DNA of 64,000 nucleotides from Deinococcus seoulensis (lineage in GTDB: Bacteria; Deinococcota; Deinococci; Deinococcales; Deinococcaceae). This document shows, piece after piece, positions 1 to 7,481 of this stretch (the stretch's first letter is position 1; each line of letters opens with the position of its first letter). A model generated the notes under the pieces. The model made no database searches. It was given only the letters and a program-made list of their open reading frames with translations, and was not told where the DNA came from. The stretch is from assembly GCF_014648115.1 (NCBI RefSeq), contig NZ_BMQM01000002.1, forward strand, positions 1-64,000, in the 5' to 3' direction. Position numbers and translations under genes: made by a program.

Positions 1-18
1 AGCATGGTAACGGCAGGA

Positions 19-41
19 GTGCCCGGCCGGAAGCCGGGCAC
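19..41 (-). terminator. Hairpin downstream of immunity-like gene
   Basis: A perfect 9-bp inverted repeat (GTGCCCGGC, loop CGGAA, GCCGGGCAC) lies 30 bases past the stop of the minus-strand gene at 72-536. It has no T-run, so it is a stem-loop of terminator type rather than a classical intrinsic terminator. A short palindrome, AGCGATCGCT, sits between it and the gene. Confidence 0.5.
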
Positions 42-71
42 CCGAGCGATCGCTAATCACAGACTTGAGGA

Positions 72-536
72 TTAGTTGCTGGATGAAGTAGAGATGTGTC
101 TGAAGCCTGCAGCTTTAAGTATATGGATGAACGATTCAATATTAGCCGGAAAACCCGACAGCATCAAATGCCATTGGAGCTGCTTGGCATGATCACGTAT
201 TCCTACAAAGAACCATGACCTTTCATCAACAGCACCCAGCCAACTATCTCTATCCCAAGGCAAAGTATCCCATTGCTCTTTAGGCGTCGATTCAAGCAAT
301 CTGCGCGCTTCATCGACAGAAATCTCTGGTGTAAAAATGAGAAACCATTCTGGGAGATCAAAATGGCCAGCATTTCGTTTCATTGATTCATTTATTACAG
401 CCAAAAACTGCATAACTCGAGCAAGCGATGTATCTTTCCATTCAGTTGCTACGCTGCAGCTTGAAAGGTTGAAATGGCCTTCGCCATCAATGGCAGATTT
501 TTCTATGTCAAGTATTTGCTCAAGCGAAGAGATCAT
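72..536 (-). CDS. Probable immunity protein of a polymorphic toxin cassette
   Basis: This 154-residue soluble protein has no signal peptide or membrane segment and is rich in Trp, Phe and acidic residues. I do not recognise its family from the sequence. The immunity role is inferred from position: it follows, on the same strand, a HINT-type pretoxin end and a small C-terminal domain (573-1231), which is the usual order of effector then immunity gene. The DNA is clearly richer in A+T than the genes on its right, and codons such as AAA, AAT and TTT are frequent, which suggests recent transfer. The reading frame is intact although the toxin frame is broken. The start used is ATG at 536. Confidence 0.6.
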   Translation of the reverse strand: MISSLEQILDIEKSAIDGEGHFNLSSCSVATEWKDTSLARVMQFLAVINESMKRNAGHFDLPEWFLIFTPEISVDEARRLLESTPKEQWDTLPWDRDSWLGAVDERSWFFVGIRDHAKQLQWHLMLSGFPANIESFIHILKAAGFRHISTSSSN

Positions 537-572
537 TTTCTGGCCTCCTTACGGGCAGATTTTAAATCCCGC

Positions 573-1231
573 TCAGGGCTTGATAGCCTTTTGCAGCTCA
601 TCGAAATATTCAGCTGGAATTCCATAAAGATCTTTACCAATTGTTGGATCAGCAATCTGTGGCATTCCGGGAAACTTCTTTGCCAATTGCTGGGGTATGG
701 CATCCGCTCTGAGCTTTTCCAAGAATGCTGGATCAACCTGTACCCCAATTAGCCTTGAGCCCTCCAGTCCTTGTCCCACACGTTTTTCGAGAAAATACAG
801 GGCATGATCATCGTCAAACGCCACTTATAACATCCCTCTGTTATTAGAAAGTATAGAAACATTACCATTGGTGTCAAGGACTAATGCTGATTTATATTGC
901 CCTCAATTCGAAACATAGTTGGATTGGTAGCATTATGCACCAACCACCCGTCATTCCCCACGTAGTAGGTGTGGGCCTCACTGACGGTAAAATTGAACAT
1001 CTCGCGCGTCTGCTGCACGGTGGTGACGTTCGCGACGAGGCCGGTGGTGCCGTCGGCCTGCTTGATTTTATCCCCGATCTTGAAGTGCCCCGCGCCCACC
1101 CAGTTCCGGCTGAGGTCGCCGTGGCCTTCCGGCGCGGGCCTGGGCTGGGCATCAGCGGGCTACACGACGAAGAAGGGGTACTCCGGCGTCGTCGCGATGA
1201 ATCCGAGCTTGTTATCCGGCCTCCGATCTGA
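573..1231 (-). pseudogene. Broken C-terminal end of a polymorphic toxin (pretoxin HINT plus toxin domain)
   Basis: Read on the minus strand from about 1231, the frame gives a HINT (intein-like) signature: IATTPEYPFFVV, then GHFKIGDKI, and the terminal block EAHTYYVGNDGWLVHNA, which is the hallmark of pretoxin HINT domains that release a C-terminal toxin. An in-frame TAG at 1160-1162 interrupts the domain right after PFFVV. The HINT frame ends at 881. A change of frame near 890-900 continues as QYKSALVLDTNGNVSI to a TAA at 825-827, and then into an 82-83 residue domain (824-573) containing FDDDHALYFLEK and ending in LQKAIKP. At least three lesions are therefore needed to explain the reading. 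The N-terminal bulk of the toxin (RHS or filamentous stalk) is absent. The toxin activity is not recognised. Confidence 0.7.
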
Positions 1232-1293
1232 CTGGTGGGCACGATGGACTGCCGTCCATTGCCGCTCGGGGGAAAAACGGGATGTTCCTGCCG

Positions 1294-1323
1294 TTCCCGC
1301 CAAGCCGCGTCAGGTGGCGGGAG
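1294..1323 (-). terminator. Stem-loop after the transglutaminase gene
   Basis: CCCGCCA (1296-1302) pairs with TGGCGGG (1315-1321), just beyond the minus-strand stop at 1337. A second short dyad, ATGGAC-TGCC-GTCCAT, lies at 1244-1259. No T-run follows either. The rest of 1232-1336 shows no gene; it is the junction between the toxin remnant and the chromosomal operon. Confidence 0.3.
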
Positions 1324-1336
1324 GCTTTCGTTCCGG

Positions 1337-4219
1337 TCAGCGGCGGATGTTGCGAACGGCGCGGCGCAGGCGGGTCAGGGTGTCCGGGGTGGGGTGGGGG
1401 GCGTAGCGGGCGGCGTGGTAGGCGTTCAGGACGTCCTGAAGGGCGGCGTGCAGGTGCGGGTGTTGCGTGGCGGCGCGGGTCATGTACGCGGTGGGGGTTT
1501 CGCCGGGCGCGCGGGGCAGGTGCAGGCGCACGCTCAGGTCGTGCAGGGCGCGGCTGGCGGGGTCGCTGGGGCGGGCGCGGCGGCGGGCGAGCAGCAGGGC
1601 GGGGAGTAGGGTGAGGGCGATCAGGGTGGGGAGCAGCAGCAGGTACGGGGTGCTGCCCACGCCGCCCAGTCCGGCGCGGGTCAGCAGGTCGCTCTGGCGG
1701 TCTCCGTCGTAGTCGACGACGAGGTCGTTCCAGCGGTTCTGGATGGCGTCCAGGCGGAGTTGCAGGCGTTTGAGGGTGCCGGGTGCGGTGGGGGCGGCGG
1801 CCTGTGGGCGGGTCAGGGCGGTGCTCAGGCCGGCGCTGACGCGGGCGGGTGCGACGACGGCGGTGGGGTCCACGCGGACCCAGCCCTGGCCGGGCAGCCA
1901 GATTTCCGTCCAGGCGTGGGCGTCCTGCTGGCGCACGATCAGGTACGAGCCGTTCTGCTCGCCGCCCTGGTACCCGCCGACCACGCGGGCGCTGAGGCCG
2001 GCGGCGCGCATGAGGAATGCGAAGGAACTGGCGTAGTGTTCGCAGAAGCCCTGGCGGGAGCTGAACAGGAAGGCGTCCACGCGGTCCTGTTCGGGCAGCA
2101 GTGGCGGGGACAGGGTGTACGTGAAGCCCCCGGTGCGCAGCAGGTCCAGGCCCGCCTGAACGCGCGCCTGGAGGTTCAGGTTGCGCCAGCTGGCGGCCAG
2201 GGCGACCGCGCGGGGGTTCTGTCCGGCCGGGAGTTGCAGGTCGAAGGCCAGTCGGTCTGGGTCTTCCTGCACGCCCAGGCGGGCGGCGCGGCTCTGGAGT
2301 TCGACGCGGCGGCGGGTGGTGACGGGTCGGGGGGTGACAGCCTGGAAGGCGTTGGTCAGGAACGCGCCGTCCGGGACGGTCAGGGGCACGTCCAGCGCCA
2401 GCAGCCAGGGGTTGCCGCTGGGTTCCAGGGTCAGGGTGTAGTTCAGGGGTGGGCCGGTCACGTCCACGCTGGGTGTCCGGCCGGGCGCGCGGACCTGCCG
2501 CCAGGTGCGGCCGTCGTACGCCTCGTAGACGGGGCCGCGCCAGTAGCGCTGGTCGGGGGTGGGCAGCGCGCCCTGGAAGTCGGCGCGGAAGGCGACGGCG
2601 CTGTTCTGCGCGAGGTTCGAGTACTCGCCGGCGCTGATCTCGTTGCTCAGGCCGGTGGTGGCCTGCCCCTGCACCGGCAGTTGCCACAGGGGGCGGTCGG
2701 GGCGGGGGAACAGCACGAACAGCACCAGTGCCAGCGGGGCTGCCAGGGCCAGCAGGCGGCCCGCGCCCAGCAGCGAGTCACGCAGGTGCGTGCGCCTCCC
2801 TTCCCCGCCGGGGGTGGCCGGGGTGGAGGCCGGGCCAGAGGTGACCGGGGCGATCCAGGCGGGCGCGGCGGCCAGCAGGAACGCGGCGCTGATCAGGGTG
2901 TGCAGCGCCGAGAGCGGCCCCTGACTGTAGAAGTAGTGCGTGCTGGTCATGAACAGTCCCAGCAGGATCAGGATGCGTCCGTCGCGGGACGAGCGGCTCT
3001 CGGCGGTTTTCAGGGCGATCAGCAGGCCCAGGAAGGCCGTTCCGGCGTCGCGGCCCAGCAGGGTGCCCTGCGTGGCGATCAGCGCGGCGGCCCCGCCGAC
3101 GGCCAGCAGCGCCAGCAGCCACACGGGCAGCGGGTCGAGTGTCCGGCCGGGGCGTGGTAGCACGCGGGCCAGGGCGTGTGCCAGCAGCAGCGCGATCGGC
3201 AACGTGATCCACACGGGTTGCCGCAGTGCGCCGGGCGCCAGCGTGACCGCCAGGGCCAGCAGCGTGGGTGGCGTGGCCTGCGTGACCAGCGTGGCGGCGT
3301 GCGACACCAGCCGCGCCGCGCCCCTGGCCGGGACGGGCGCGGCGGGCAGGGGGTCCACGGTCGCCAGGGCGTTCAGTGCGGCGTGCAGGTGCGCCTCGCC
3401 GCTGGCGGCCTTCAGGTGCGTGCCGGGCAACGTCAGCGCGAACGGCGTGCCCAGCGCCGAGAGGTGCTGCGCCCAGGCGCTCAGGCGGGAGGCGCGGGCC
3501 TCGGCGTCGCCCGGCGCGTCCTGCCAGTGCAGATCGGTGGCGTGCCCGCGCGCGGCGTCGGTCTCGCGGGTCAGGAGTTGCCCGGTGCGGGCCACGTGCC
3601 GCCACGACACCTGCCGGGGCGAGTCGCCGGGCTGGTAGGGGCGCAGTCCGGCGAATTCCTCGTCGCCGGGGCCGCGGTGGCCTTCGCCGCCCACGCCGGG
3701 CGCCGCGCGGTCCGGGACCGGCGGGACCGGGCTTTCCGGGGCGGGCCAGACCAGCAGCGTCACGGGGTCCGGCCGGGCGGGCAGCGCGGCGCGCCACAGG
3801 CCCAGCCGGTCCTGAGCCCAGGCGCCGACCTGGAGGGTCAGGGGGCCGCGCACGGAGGCCGGGAACGCCACGGTCAGGGCCGCGCCGCCTGCCGGTACGT
3901 GCAGCGCGGCGCGCAGTTCGCGTCCCTGGCCGCGCAGGCGGACTTCCAGCGTGCCGCTGTCCCCGGAGGCCTGGGCCTGCACGTTCAGCGAGGCGGGCTG
4001 CCCGGCGTGCGCGGGACCGGCCGGGCGCACGGTCAGGGTCAGGCTGCGCGCGGCCCGCATGGCCTGCGCCGCCGTGATCACCCACACGCCGCCCAGCAGG
4101 AACGTCAGACCGTACCCGAGGCTCAGGCCGTAGTTCACGCAGCCGATCAGGGTGAGCAGGATCAGGATCAGGAACGCCAGCCCGAACCCCGTGGGCCGCA
4201 GGTGCAGCGCGGCGCTCAT
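1337..4219 (-). CDS. DUF58-like / TgpA-type transglutaminase fusion, membrane protein
   Basis: This is a fusion of about 960 residues. The N-terminus has two membrane helices (FLILILLTLIGCVNYGL, then a second) followed by a DUF58-type region with the motif LRPYQPGDSPRQVSWRHVAR. A multi-helix DUF3488/TgpA-like membrane block follows, then an extracytoplasmic transglutaminase core with a plausible Cys-His-Asp triad: QGFCEHYAS (Cys about 726), DAHAWTEIW (His about 768) and WVRVDPT (Asp about 784). A last helix and a cytoplasmic DUF4129-like tail close the protein. In most bacteria DUF58 and TgpA are separate genes beside a MoxR ATPase. Here they are joined and the MoxR gene lies just upstream. 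The start ATG at 4217-4219 lies inside the end of a dispersed repeat that also supplies a GGAG Shine-Dalgarno. The substrate is unknown. Confidence 0.88.
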   Translation of the reverse strand: MSAALHLRPTGFGLAFLILILLTLIGCVNYGLSLGYGLTFLLGGVWVITAAQAMRAARSLTLTVRPAGPAHAGQPASLNVQAQASGDSGTLEVRLRGQGRELRAALHVPAGGAALTVAFPASVRGPLTLQVGAWAQDRLGLWRAALPARPDPVTLLVWPAPESPVPPVPDRAAPGVGGEGHRGPGDEEFAGLRPYQPGDSPRQVSWRHVARTGQLLTRETDAARGHATDLHWQDAPGDAEARASRLSAWAQHLSALGTPFALTLPGTHLKAASGEAHLHAALNALATVDPLPAAPVPARGAARLVSHAATLVTQATPPTLLALAVTLAPGALRQPVWITLPIALLLAHALARVLPRPGRTLDPLPVWLLALLAVGGAAALIATQGTLLGRDAGTAFLGLLIALKTAESRSSRDGRILILLGLFMTSTHYFYSQGPLSALHTLISAAFLLAAAPAWIAPVTSGPASTPATPGGEGRRTHLRDSLLGAGRLLALAAPLALVLFVLFPRPDRPLWQLPVQGQATTGLSNEISAGEYSNLAQNSAVAFRADFQGALPTPDQRYWRGPVYEAYDGRTWRQVRAPGRTPSVDVTGPPLNYTLTLEPSGNPWLLALDVPLTVPDGAFLTNAFQAVTPRPVTTRRRVELQSRAARLGVQEDPDRLAFDLQLPAGQNPRAVALAASWRNLNLQARVQAGLDLLRTGGFTYTLSPPLLPEQDRVDAFLFSSRQGFCEHYASSFAFLMRAAGLSARVVGGYQGGEQNGSYLIVRQQDAHAWTEIWLPGQGWVRVDPTAVVAPARVSAGLSTALTRPQAAAPTAPGTLKRLQLRLDAIQNRWNDLVVDYDGDRQSDLLTRAGLGGVGSTPYLLLLPTLIALTLLPALLLARRRARPSDPASRALHDLSVRLHLPRAPGETPTAYMTRAATQHPHLHAALQDVLNAYHAARYAPHPTPDTLTRLRRAVRNIRR

Positions 4220-4355
4220 ACGGACTCCGATTGAATGGGCTGCAAAGACCACTGGGTCCGAGCGGATGCGAGTGGGAGGAGGGCGGGTTCCGGACGTGGA
4301 GCTGGCAATCCGGTGAAGTTCCGGATTGTCAGCGAAACAAACGGAACCCGTATCA
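4216..4355 (+). repeat. Dispersed repeat, full-length copy A (TCATACGG...CCGTATCA ends)
   Basis: A 140-bp element is bounded by TCATACGG at its left and CCGTATCA at its right. Conserved inner blocks include CTGCAAAG, TCCGAGCGGATGCGAG, TTCCGGACGTGGAGCTGG and GGATTGTCAGCGAAAC. A second full copy in the opposite orientation is at 44947-45089, a truncated copy at 44307-44388 and a miniature at 57749-57788. No protein is encoded. The left end read outwards on the minus strand gives CGGAGTCCGTATGA, which supplies ribosome-binding site and start codon to the transglutaminase gene. Confidence 0.85.
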
Positions 4356-4402
4356 CGCGGTCGGCGCGTCGCGTGGGACCAGTGGTCGTGGAGCGGGTCA
4401 TC

Positions 4403-5353
4403 TCAGGGGATGGGCGTGTCGGCCAGCAGCGCCCTGATCAGCGTGCCCACGTTCACGGACGGGTCGCGGGGCGGCAGTCGGTGCGCGGCCAGCGCCGGGA
4501 ACACGGCCTGCACGTCCTCGGGCAGTGCCATGGGCCGCCCGTGCAGGTACGCCCAGGCGCGCGCGGCGGCCAGCAGCGCCAGCAGCGCGCGCGGGCTCAG
4601 CCCGGCGGCCAGCGCAGGGTGTTCGCGGGTGGCGCGGGCCAGCAGTTGCAGGTAATCCAGCAGCGGCGCGGCGGCGTGCACGCGGTCCACCTCGGCCTGC
4701 ATGGCCAGCAGGGCCGGGGCGCTCAGGACGGCGCCCAGGTCCCGGACGCTCTGGCTGCGGCCCCCGGTTTCCAGCAGTTGCCGCTCGGCGCGCACGTCCG
4801 GGTAGCCCAGCGTGACGGTCATCAGGAAACGGTCCAGCTGCGCTTCCGGCAGGGGGCTGGTACCCACGAACGCCGCCGGGTTCTGCGTGGCGATCACGAA
4901 GAACGGCTGCGGCAGCGGGCGGGTCACGCCACCTTCCGAGACCTGCCGTTCCTCCATGGCTTCCAGCAGCGCGCCCTGCGTGCGGGGCGTGGCGCGGTTG
5001 ATCTCGTCGGCCAGCAGCATCTCGCTGAACACCGGCCCCGGCACGAACCGGAACGCGGCGGCCGGGGCGTCCCAGACGCTCACGCCGGTCAGGTCGGCGG
5101 GCAGCAGGTCCGCCGTGAACTGCACGCGCCGGAACTCCAGGCCGCAGGTGCGGGCCAGCGCCTGCGCCAGCGTGGTCTTCCCCACGCCCGGCTGATCCTC
5201 GATCAGCAGGTGCCCGCGCGCCAGCAGGCAGGTCAGGGCCAGCCGGATCTGCCCACCCTTGCCCAGGATGACGCTGTCCAGCTGCGTCAGGGCCGCCTGC
5301 AGGGCCGCGACGTGCCCGGTGGGAATGGAAGCGGAACTCAGGGCGGTCGTCAT
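4403..5353 (-). CDS. MoxR-family AAA+ ATPase
   Basis: This 316-residue ATPase has Walker A (EDQPGVGKTTL), Walker B (LLADEINR) and the sensor/arginine region IATQNPAAFVGTSPLPEAQLDRF typical of MoxR. MoxR ATPases act as chaperone-like partners of DUF58/vWA and transglutaminase membrane proteins, and the DUF58-TgpA fusion lies directly downstream, so the two probably form one system. The start chosen is ATG at 5353 (MTTALSS), where homology-like sequence begins; longer in-frame starts give a Pro/Arg-rich leader without family features. A dispersed repeat of about 140 bp separates it from its partner gene. Confidence 0.9.
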   Translation of the reverse strand: MTTALSSASIPTGHVAALQAALTQLDSVILGKGGQIRLALTCLLARGHLLIEDQPGVGKTTLAQALARTCGLEFRRVQFTADLLPADLTGVSVWDAPAAAFRFVPGPVFSEMLLADEINRATPRTQGALLEAMEERQVSEGGVTRPLPQPFFVIATQNPAAFVGTSPLPEAQLDRFLMTVTLGYPDVRAERQLLETGGRSQSVRDLGAVLSAPALLAMQAEVDRVHAAAPLLDYLQLLARATREHPALAAGLSPRALLALLAAARAWAYLHGRPMALPEDVQAVFPALAAHRLPPRDPSVNVGTLIRALLADTPIP

Positions 5354-5421
5354 GCCGGGTAGCGTAGCGGCCCGACTCTGACAGAACTGCGACGGGGGCA
5401 GAGATTCACCCCGCCCGGCGG

Positions 5422-5814
5422 TCAGGTCGCGTGGCTCACGGCCCGCTCCGGAGCCCCGTCCGGCCGGGCCGACGTGCGGGCCGCGCCGCGCAGGGCCAGC
5501 CATGAACCCAGCCACGCGCCCGCCACGTCGAACAGCCAGTCCTGCACGCCCGCCTCACGCGGCGGCACGAACGCCTGATGCGCCTCGTCCAGCGCGCCGA
5601 ACCACGCCGCGATCACCAGCGCCGCGCCGCGCCGCCCGGTCGCGCGGGCCAGCGTGAACGCCAGCGCGAGGTACGCCGTGAAGTGCGCGATCCAGTCCTT
5701 CGGGTGCTCCAGCGACGGTCCCGGCGTCTGCGGCGCGCTGCTCAGGGACCAGATGGCCCCCATGATCAGCAGCGCCGGCACCCACCACAACGGCCTGGGA
5801 CGCCTGCCGCTCAA
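5422..5814 (-). CDS. VanZ-like small membrane protein
   Basis: This protein of about 130 residues has hydrophobic helices and the VanZ-family pattern SLSSAPQTPGPS near the start, DWIAHFTAYLALAF in the middle and the acidic motif GALDEAHQAFVPPREAGVQDWLFDVAGA. VanZ proteins are integral membrane proteins linked to low-level glycopeptide tolerance, but most are of unknown role. The start is inferred to be TTG at 5814, overlapping the TGA stop of the epimerase gene (TTGA), which implies translational coupling; the frame is open further upstream but there reads as shadow of the epimerase gene. Confidence 0.8.
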   Translation of the reverse strand: MSGRRPRPLWWVPALLIMGAIWSLSSAPQTPGPSLEHPKDWIAHFTAYLALAFTLARATGRRGAALVIAAWFGALDEAHQAFVPPREAGVQDWLFDVAGAWLGSWLALRGAARTSARPDGAPERAVSHAT

Positions 5815-6245
5815 GCGTGCCCACCCGCTGGATGCCCACCGGCTGGATGCTCGACCAGCTCGATCAGGGTGCCCGCGCCCCACTTCGGGTGCAGGAACGC
5901 CACGCGTGACCCGGCGCGGCCCGGCGTGGGCTCCTCGTTCAGGAACCGCGCGCCGTCCGCGCGCAGGCGGGTCATCTCGGCGTTCAGGTCCGCCACGCGG
6001 TACGCCGTGTGATGCAGCCCCGGCCCCTTGCGCGCCAGGAAAGCCGCAATCGGGCTGTCGTCCCGCGTGGGCATCAGCAGTTCGATCAGGGTCTCCCCCA
6101 CCTGGAACGCCCGCACCCGCACGCCCTGCGACGCGACCTCCTCGTCCGGCCCTTCCGGGTGCAGGCCCAGCGCCACGTACGGCGCCGAACCCGCCTCCAG
6201 GTCCGGGGTGGCGATCGCCACGTGATCCAGCAGCAACACAGTCAT
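5811..6245 (-). CDS. mce: Methylmalonyl-CoA epimerase-like VOC protein
   Basis: This 144-residue vicinal-oxygen-chelate protein starts LLDHVAIATPDLE and has GLHHTAYRVADL and TLIELVEH near the end. His in DHVAIA, His in LHHTAYRV and Glu in LIELVE match the metal-binding pattern of methylmalonyl/ethylmalonyl-CoA epimerases, which interconvert R and S methylmalonyl-CoA in propionyl-CoA and branched-chain catabolism. The C-terminus holds a repeated GGHPAGGHA tail. It sits between the hotdog thioesterase and the VanZ gene and probably shares their transcript. The start ATG at 6245 was chosen because the VOC fold begins three residues later. Confidence 0.85.
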   Translation of the reverse strand: MTVLLLDHVAIATPDLEAGSAPYVALGLHPEGPDEEVASQGVRVRAFQVGETLIELLMPTRDDSPIAAFLARKGPGLHHTAYRVADLNAEMTRLRADGARFLNEEPTPGRAGSRVAFLHPKWGAGTLIELVEHPAGGHPAGGHA

Positions 6246-6312
6246 GCACGCAGGGTAAAGCACGGGCGCGGGACGCGGGAGGCAGGCCGAGCCCACTGAC
6301 CGCTGATCCCCG

Positions 6313-6798
6313 TTACTTCGCCTGGGGGCGGGCGCGCAGGTACCAGTGGGCGACGGCGCGCATCACGTCCTTGCCCTCGCCGTCCTGCACGGTCACGTTC
6401 ACGATCAGGCGGGCCTTGCCGTCCGCTGCGAACTCGGCGTGCGCCGCCGCGATCCCCGCCGGGTCGGCCGCCTCGGCCCGCGCGGTCAGGTCGCCCACGG
6501 CGCGGTTCACGTAGTGCGTCTCCAGTTTCTCGATCAGGGGCACGGCGCCCGCCAGTTGCGCCGCGAACGCCCCCGCGAACGCCGCGCCACTCACAGCCTC
6601 GGCCAGCAGGAACTGCACGCCCGCGTGAATGGTGCCCAGGTGGTTGCGGAACGGGGCGGTGTCCGGCGCCTCCCCGGTCGCCCAGCCGACGCCCACGTCG
6701 GTGATCTGCACGCCGACCGTGGCGTTCATGGGAATGTCATGCAGGGCCTTCTTGACGGCCTGGGCAGCGAAAGCGGGCAGGGTGGCAGCTTGAGTCAT
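6313..6798 (-). CDS. Hotdog-fold thioesterase-like protein (DUF4442/PaaI type)
   Basis: This 161-residue protein has the hotdog pattern FRNHLGTIHAGVQFLLAEAVSG, where HxGxxxxLAE-type helices line the acyl-CoA pocket, followed by LETHYVNRAVGDLTARA and VTVQDGEGKDVMRAVAHWYLR. It likely hydrolyses or binds acyl-CoA thioesters; the substrate is unknown. The start at 6798 is set by the Shine-Dalgarno GGAGGTTC just upstream. A perfect palindromic operator overlaps its promoter, so it is probably the first gene of a regulated unit that includes the epimerase and VanZ genes. Confidence 0.82.
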   Translation of the reverse strand: MTQAATLPAFAAQAVKKALHDIPMNATVGVQITDVGVGWATGEAPDTAPFRNHLGTIHAGVQFLLAEAVSGAAFAGAFAAQLAGAVPLIEKLETHYVNRAVGDLTARAEAADPAGIAAAHAEFAADGKARLIVNVTVQDGEGKDVMRAVAHWYLRARPQAK

Positions 6799-6828
6799 GG
6801 GTGGAACCTCCAGGGTCGAACACAGAAT

Positions 6829-6848
6829 TTGAACTGAGTTCAAGTATA
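6829..6848 (-). promoter_or_regulatory. Palindromic operator with -10 box before the thioesterase gene
   Basis: TTGAACT-G-AGTTCAA (6829-6843) is a perfect 15-bp palindrome. On the minus strand a TATACT -10 box (6848-6843) overlaps its edge, so a bound repressor would cover the transcription start of the thioesterase gene. The size and symmetry resemble operators of TetR- or GntR-type dimers. The regulator is not identifiable in this window. Confidence 0.65.
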
Positions 6849-6868
6849 AGCGGAGAAGGCACGGAGGT

Positions 6869-7471
6869 TCACCCTGACGCCCCGCCACCCAGCACGAACG
6901 CCCGGACTGCATGCAGAAGCGGGTTCGCATGGCAGGTCAATTGCGCCGCCACCTCCCGCGCCGTAACCCAGGCCAGTGCGTGCTGCTCCGGGGTGATCTC
7001 GCCCCTGTGCAGGGCGGTGTCGAGTTCATCCGCGTCGATGATTTCCGGCACGCCGGGCGTCCAGTCCGCGTTCAGGGTAGCTTGCACGTCGAGGTACAGG
7101 TCATCCAGCCACGGCATGCCGTCCTCTCCTATGCCGGTGGCGGCGCACACGTCCGCGTAGGCGAACACGGGGGTTTCCCCGTGCAGGATGACCAGCAGGG
7201 TCGCGTGCCCCTGCGTGGGCACCAGCGTCAGCCAGCGCGCCCCGACCGCCAGGGTGGGCACCGTGACCCCGTGAACGGTCACCGCATGCGGCTGAGGAAC
7301 GTGCGTGAAGGTCACGTCCACCAGCCAACCCTCCGGGAGCGTCACGACGCGCTGCGTCCCCTGCACGCCAGGGAAGAACTGAAGGTACCGACCATCCTTG
7401 CGCTTCACCCACGCAGCGTAGAGCAGGGGTGAAGCGCTGCGCTCCGCAGGTGTGGCGGGCACGGCGGTCAT
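6869..7471 (-). CDS. DUF402-family protein, copy 1
   Basis: This 200-residue protein has the DUF402 core: GWLVDVTF, the acidic cluster WLDDLYLDVQATLN and EIIDADELDTALHRGEIT. Some DUF402 members are nucleoside tri/diphosphatases that use clustered Asp/Glu and a divalent metal. A paralogue sharing the DDLYLDV and IID-DELD blocks lies ten bases upstream, so the pair arose by tandem duplication and is probably co-transcribed. The first 60 residues differ strongly between the copies. Confidence 0.8.
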   Translation of the reverse strand: MTAVPATPAERSASPLLYAAWVKRKDGRYLQFFPGVQGTQRVVTLPEGWLVDVTFTHVPQPHAVTVHGVTVPTLAVGARWLTLVPTQGHATLLVILHGETPVFAYADVCAATGIGEDGMPWLDDLYLDVQATLNADWTPGVPEIIDADELDTALHRGEITPEQHALAWVTAREVAAQLTCHANPLLHAVRAFVLGGGASG

Positions 7472-7481
7472 GGCTTCACGG

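Noticed and set aside
884..1231. Plus-strand open frame across the HINT region
   Set aside because: The minus strand shows a clear HINT signature, and the plus frame has no motif or ribosome-binding site.
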